From assembly GCA_946410505.1 (NCBI GenBank), contig CAMKAP010000073.1:1-8867 (forward strand): 8,867 nucleotides of DNA, written 5' to 3'. The translations under genes and the position numbers were made by a program. The stretch is from an uncultured Clostridia bacterium. Its GTDB lineage: Bacteria > Bacillota_A > Clostridia > Oscillospirales > Oscillospiraceae. The notes under the pieces are model-generated. The model was not told the DNA's origin. It searched no databases and was given only the letters and a program-made list of their open reading frames with translations. This document shows, one piece after another, positions 6,507 through 8,867 of the stretch; the stretch's first letter is position 1; every line of letters begins with the position of its first letter.

Positions 6507-6517
6507 ATGCTCATTAT
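6421..6517. repeat. Palindromic interspersed repeat, complete copy
   Basis: The ends are imperfect inverted repeats: 6421-6444 (ATAATGAG, TATATGATGGCG, AAAA) against the reverse complement of 6498-6517 (ATAATGAGCATATGGCAAAA). Inside are two tight perfect hairpins: CGCAGC-TTT-GCTGCG (6464-6478) and GCAAAACAGC-CTT-GCTGTTTTGC (6481-6503). Bases 6434-6473 match 8828-8867 at about 34 of 40 positions. It encodes nothing credible. It resembles a MITE- or REP-like non-autonomous element; the family is not identified. Confidence 0.65.
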
Positions 6518-6541
6518 ATTCCTCCCCCAAGCTGTATGCAA
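6513..6541 (-). promoter_or_regulatory. Sigma-70/A promoter upstream of GH42
   Basis: On the leftward strand TTGCAT (6536-6541) is separated by exactly 17 bases from a perfect TATAAT (6513-6518). The spacer contains GGGGGAGG, which mimics a ribosome site for an ATG at 6514. That ATG overlaps the -10 box and would not be in the transcript. The -10 box lies in the outer arm of the palindromic repeat. Confidence 0.75.
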
Positions 6542-6630
6542 TTGTTTTTCATAAGGCAGGCAAAACGAAGCAGAAGGGAAAGGATCGCACAGCCGCAGAA
6601 ATCGTCCTTTTGATCGGCTGGCATCGGTGC
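6542..6630. other. Non-coding spacer between GH120 terminator and GH42 promoter
   Basis: Within the 435-base gap separating the two glycosidase genes, these bases show no convincing gene, hairpin or operator. Short open frames exist on both strands but lack ribosome sites and recognisable content. Confidence 0.5.
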
Positions 6631-6673
6631 AAAAGCCAGCGCACAGACGAAGCGCGTCCATGCGTTGGCTTTT
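6631..6673. terminator. Bidirectional terminator hairpin after GH120
   Basis: AAAAGCCAGCGCA (6631-6643) pairs with TGCGTTGGCTTTT (6661-6673). On the leftward RNA there are 12 pairs with one A/C mismatch, 15 bases after the GH120 stop, ending in TTTT. On the rightward RNA the mismatch becomes a G-U pair and the stem is followed by T5. It separates the GH120 transcript from the GH42 promoter. Confidence 0.7.
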
Positions 6674-6688
6674 TCATGATTGCTCCGT

Positions 6689-8710
6689 TCAGGCCAGGTG
6701 CTCCGCAGCCGAAGCGCCATCGGCGAAGGGGCCGGGCAGAACGGTATTGCCCCGCTGTTTCCCCCAATAATCTTTGTCGAGACAAAGTGCGCTGCCGTCC
6801 GGGTTTTCGAAGCCCTGCTCCGGTTCAAAGGCCATGCCGAGCATTTCGGTATCGACGCTGCGGCAGTTCGCCTGGGGCAGCTTCTGATACAGATCGGTGA
6901 GCAGCCTCCAGCCGTTTTTCTGCTCCACCAGTGTCAGCGAGACGTTCCCGGGGACGCAGATCGCATCGCTCTCTCCCTTCCGGGGTTTTGCGCCGTTGCA
7001 GTACACGTTGCCGCCTGTCCAGACCGGCAGGAACGAGTAGTATTTATCACTGGCGGGAGCCCCCATGCCGCAGTAGCCCTCGAACTGGCGCTTCCACTCC
7101 TCCTCCGTCGGATAGCCGTCATAAGGGAAGAGGCCGGTCTTGACGTTCATGTCGTCCCATTCAAAGGACTTCATGCGGGTGGCAACCGCGCCGGTCAGGC
7201 GCAGCATCCGATGCACCGGCTGCTGGACAAAGATGTTGTTGTAAAAGCGCACGTCCCCGTGGAGGATCGTCATGAAGCCCGCCACCTCGGTGCGGTGGGG
7301 CAGATGATAGGGCGTGTAGCGAGGACTGGGCAGTGATTTGGAGCCGTTCGTGACGCCGCGGCCCACGCAGGCGCAGGAGCCTGCAAGCAGGTTGTGCACC
7401 ACGGCGATGCCCTGCGCCGGAAGCTTCAGCGATCGGGTGGAGAGCAGAAGGTTGTTGTCAATGAGCGTCGGGCCGTGAGAGACCTCGACAAAGATGTCCT
7501 CGCCGATGGCCCCCATGGCCTGGGGATTCATCAGGAAGTCATAGGGCAGGCAGTTGTCGTGAAACAGGTTCTGCGTCACCCGGGTGCCCTGTGCCTGCCA
7601 GTCCAGCCACAGGCCGCGGGTGCAGTGGTGGATGTGGTTGCGGCGGAAGATCACGTCGATGGCGGCGTGCATTTTGATGCCGCCGATCTCGGCGCCCGCC
7701 AGATTCTGCTTGTTGTTGATGTGGTGGATGTGGCAGTCTTCGATGACGGAAAACACGCCGCCCAGATGCCCCACAATGCCGGTCTGGCCGCAGTGGTGGA
7801 TATGGCAGCGCCGCACGATGTGGGAGCCGATGCGCTCTTTCGCCCAGCCCTCGACCTGGGCCAGGCAAATGCACTCCCGCTCGGTCTGGGTCCCGTCCTT
7901 GTATTTCCAGTGCAGCCACTTGTTGTCGTTGCTCTCTTGCCGGTATTTTCCGAGGGAGATGCCGCTGCACTTGGACTCATAGACCTCGCAGTCCTCGATG
8001 ATCCAGCCCTTGGACCAGTGCGGCGCGATCATGCCCTCCTGGTAGGCTGTGGGCGGCGCCCATTGGGTCGCGGCCATACAGACGGTGAAGCCGGAGAGGG
8101 TGATGTAGCCGATCCCCTCCGCCGTAGGCGCAAAGCAGGCCGGGCGCACGGAAAACTCCACCGTCTCTTCGTTGGGATTTCTGTCCTGGAAGTTGGCATG
8201 GAAAACCGTCTCATCCCCGTCCTGCTCGGCGTACCAGGTATAGACGGAGAAATCCGGATCCCAGGAGACTGCAGAGGGCTTGGGATGGCGCACTGCCTCC
8301 GGATCGGTCACCTCGTAGAGGGATTTCCCGTTGAGAAACAGATCTCCCGTGTGGGCGATCATGGACGCGTTGAACCAGTCGCCGGAGACCAGGGTGGAAT
8401 AGGGATTTCGATCTGTGAAAATCTGATTGGGGACCCGCGCAGACCACACGCCGTTGCCCTCGCTCAGCCAGCCGGTCAGGAGCTCCGCGCCGGTGATCAC
8501 AGCGGCCAGGGGGACTTCGGAGCGGTAGACGATGCGCTGCGCCTCTGTCCCGCCGTGCTTCGGATCCACGTTTTCCCGATAGATCCCGGGGGCTACCAGC
8601 ACCTCATCGCCGGGAAGGGCGCGCTCGGCCGCCTCCTGAATTTTCTGAAAAGGGCGCTCTTTGCTGCCGTCGCCCGGAACAGGGCTGCTGCCGTCTACAT
8701 GCAGAATCAT
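6689..8710 (-). CDS. GH120-type beta-xylosidase (right-handed beta-helix)
   Basis: A 673-residue parallel beta-helix glycosidase that closely resembles, from memory, XylC of Thermoanaerobacterium saccharolyticum (GH120, beta-1,4-xylosidase, EC 3.2.1.37), which removes xylose from xylo-oligosaccharides. It opens with a DUF1565-like segment (GDGSKERPFQKIQEA, 13-27; PGIYRE, 41-46). Shared GH120 blocks include TQWAPPTA (215-222), HWSKGWIIED (231-240), VGHLGGVFS (313-321), LWLDWQAQGTR (367-377), FVEVSHGP (407-414) and YHLPHRTEVAGF (468-479). D370 should be the nucleophile and E409 the acid/base. They are 39 residues apart instead of the 23 in XylC, because of an extra ~16 residues (about 387-403). 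Start: ATG 8710 has AAGGAG 8 bases upstream; an ATG 42 bases earlier falls at the predicted promoter. There is no signal peptide, so action is cytoplasmic. GH42 lies downstream on the same strand but has its own promoter. Confidence 0.9.
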   Translation of the reverse strand: MILHVDGSSPVPGDGSKERPFQKIQEAAERALPGDEVLVAPGIYRENVDPKHGGTEAQRIVYRSEVPLAAVITGAELLTGWLSEGNGVWSARVPNQIFTDRNPYSTLVSGDWFNASMIAHTGDLFLNGKSLYEVTDPEAVRHPKPSAVSWDPDFSVYTWYAEQDGDETVFHANFQDRNPNEETVEFSVRPACFAPTAEGIGYITLSGFTVCMAATQWAPPTAYQEGMIAPHWSKGWIIEDCEVYESKCSGISLGKYRQESNDNKWLHWKYKDGTQTERECICLAQVEGWAKERIGSHIVRRCHIHHCGQTGIVGHLGGVFSVIEDCHIHHINNKQNLAGAEIGGIKMHAAIDVIFRRNHIHHCTRGLWLDWQAQGTRVTQNLFHDNCLPYDFLMNPQAMGAIGEDIFVEVSHGPTLIDNNLLLSTRSLKLPAQGIAVVHNLLAGSCACVGRGVTNGSKSLPSPRYTPYHLPHRTEVAGFMTILHGDVRFYNNIFVQQPVHRMLRLTGAVATRMKSFEWDDMNVKTGLFPYDGYPTEEEWKRQFEGYCGMGAPASDKYYSFLPVWTGGNVYCNGAKPRKGESDAICVPGNVSLTLVEQKNGWRLLTDLYQKLPQANCRSVDTEMLGMAFEPEQGFENPDGSALCLDKDYWGKQRGNTVLPGPFADGASAAEHLA

Positions 8711-8718
8711 AATCCGAT

Positions 8719-8724
8719 CTCCTT
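8719..8724 (-). promoter_or_regulatory. Ribosome binding site fixing the GH120 start
   Basis: AAGGAG on the leftward strand lies 8 bases before ATG 8710. It decides the start against the upstream in-frame ATG at 8752. Confidence 0.8.
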
Positions 8725-8742
8725 TTTTAAGAAACTGCTGCC

Positions 8743-8771
8743 AGTATAGCACAGCCGCGTTCTTTTTCTAA
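8743..8771 (-). promoter_or_regulatory. Extended -10 promoter for the GH120 gene
   Basis: TATACT (8743-8748) is preceded by TGC, an extended -10. A partial -35 box TTAGAA (8766-8771) stands at 17-base spacing. The predicted start near 8736 gives a short leader of about 26 bases. A second TATAAT on this strand (8821-8826) lies beside the repeat but has no fitting -35. Confidence 0.65.
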
Positions 8772-8827
8772 GCCCTGCATAAAAACCCGCATGGCTTTCT
8801 CCGCATCTGCGCTCATAATGATTATAG

Positions 8828-8867
8828 GATGGCGAAAAGCGAAAGAGCTTTTCGCCGCGCAGCTTTG
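8828..8867. repeat. Palindromic interspersed repeat, partial copy at window edge
   Basis: Forty bases match 6434-6473 at about 34 positions in the same orientation. In this copy the first part forms a perfect hairpin, GGCGAAAAGC (8831-8840) with GCTTTTCGCC (8847-8856) around a GAAAGA loop. The flank CATAATGATTATA before it resembles the outer arm of the complete copy. The rest lies beyond the window. Confidence 0.65.

Noticed and set aside
6458..6514. 18-codon leader peptide frame (MSIWQNSK...) preceded by GGGGGAGG
   Set aside because: The apparent ribosome site lies in the spacer of the promoter and the ATG overlaps the -10 box, so it is upstream of the expected transcript start.
6421..6517. 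CRISPR-like repeats among the short hairpins
   Set aside because: There are only two distant copies with no regular spacers and no cas genes.
7394..8749. A 451-codon open frame on the + strand, antisense to GH120
   Set aside because: Same mirror effect: no family resemblance, no ribosome site, and clear GH120 motifs on the other strand.

Overview
The window looks like a chromosomal segment of a GC-rich, anaerobic gut-type Firmicute (class Clostridia, plausibly Oscillospiraceae/Ruminococcaceae-like). This is an inference from strong GGAGG ribosome sites, sigma-A-type promoters, a stand-alone phosphate acetyltransferase, and cytoplasmic glycosidases of families common in gut anaerobes. No rRNA, tRNA, CRISPR array, transposase or integrase gene was found.

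Left part (1-3595), housekeeping. A leftward pair starts at a very good promoter (TTTACA-17-TATAAT, 1866-1894). It is a small XRE-type helix-turn-helix regulator (1510-1824), followed with a 4-base ATGA overlap by lepA (elongation factor 4), which runs off the left edge without its last ~100 codons. Divergent from it is pta (2006-3007, phosphate acetyltransferase), with an elaborate hairpin-rich 3' region. Next on the same strand is tadA (3149-3595, tRNA adenosine deaminase), whose last codons contain an intrinsic-terminator-like hairpin plus T7.

Middle (3596-4177), the least explained part. A compact unit has its own promoter, a good ribosome site and a 62-codon gene. The peptide looks like a double-glycine-leader precursor (leader to G19-G20-G21) with a Cys/His-rich core. 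About 230 bases of dense stem-loops follow. They are bracketed by two near-identical palindromes, and only the second carries a T7 tract. No maturation or export gene lies in the window, so a RiPP, bacteriocin or signal-peptide role is only a hypothesis.

Right part (4178-8867), carbohydrate use. Two leftward genes encode a GH42 beta-galactosidase-type enzyme (4178-6253) and, upstream of it, a GH120-type beta-xylosidase with a right-handed beta-helix fold (6689-8710). Both lack signal peptides and probably act on imported oligosaccharides. Each gene has its own promoter, and a bidirectional terminator hairpin lies between them. Upstream of each gene is a copy of a palindromic repeat (6421-6517 complete; 8828-8867 cut by the window edge). 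The -10 box of the GH42 promoter lies inside one arm of the repeat.
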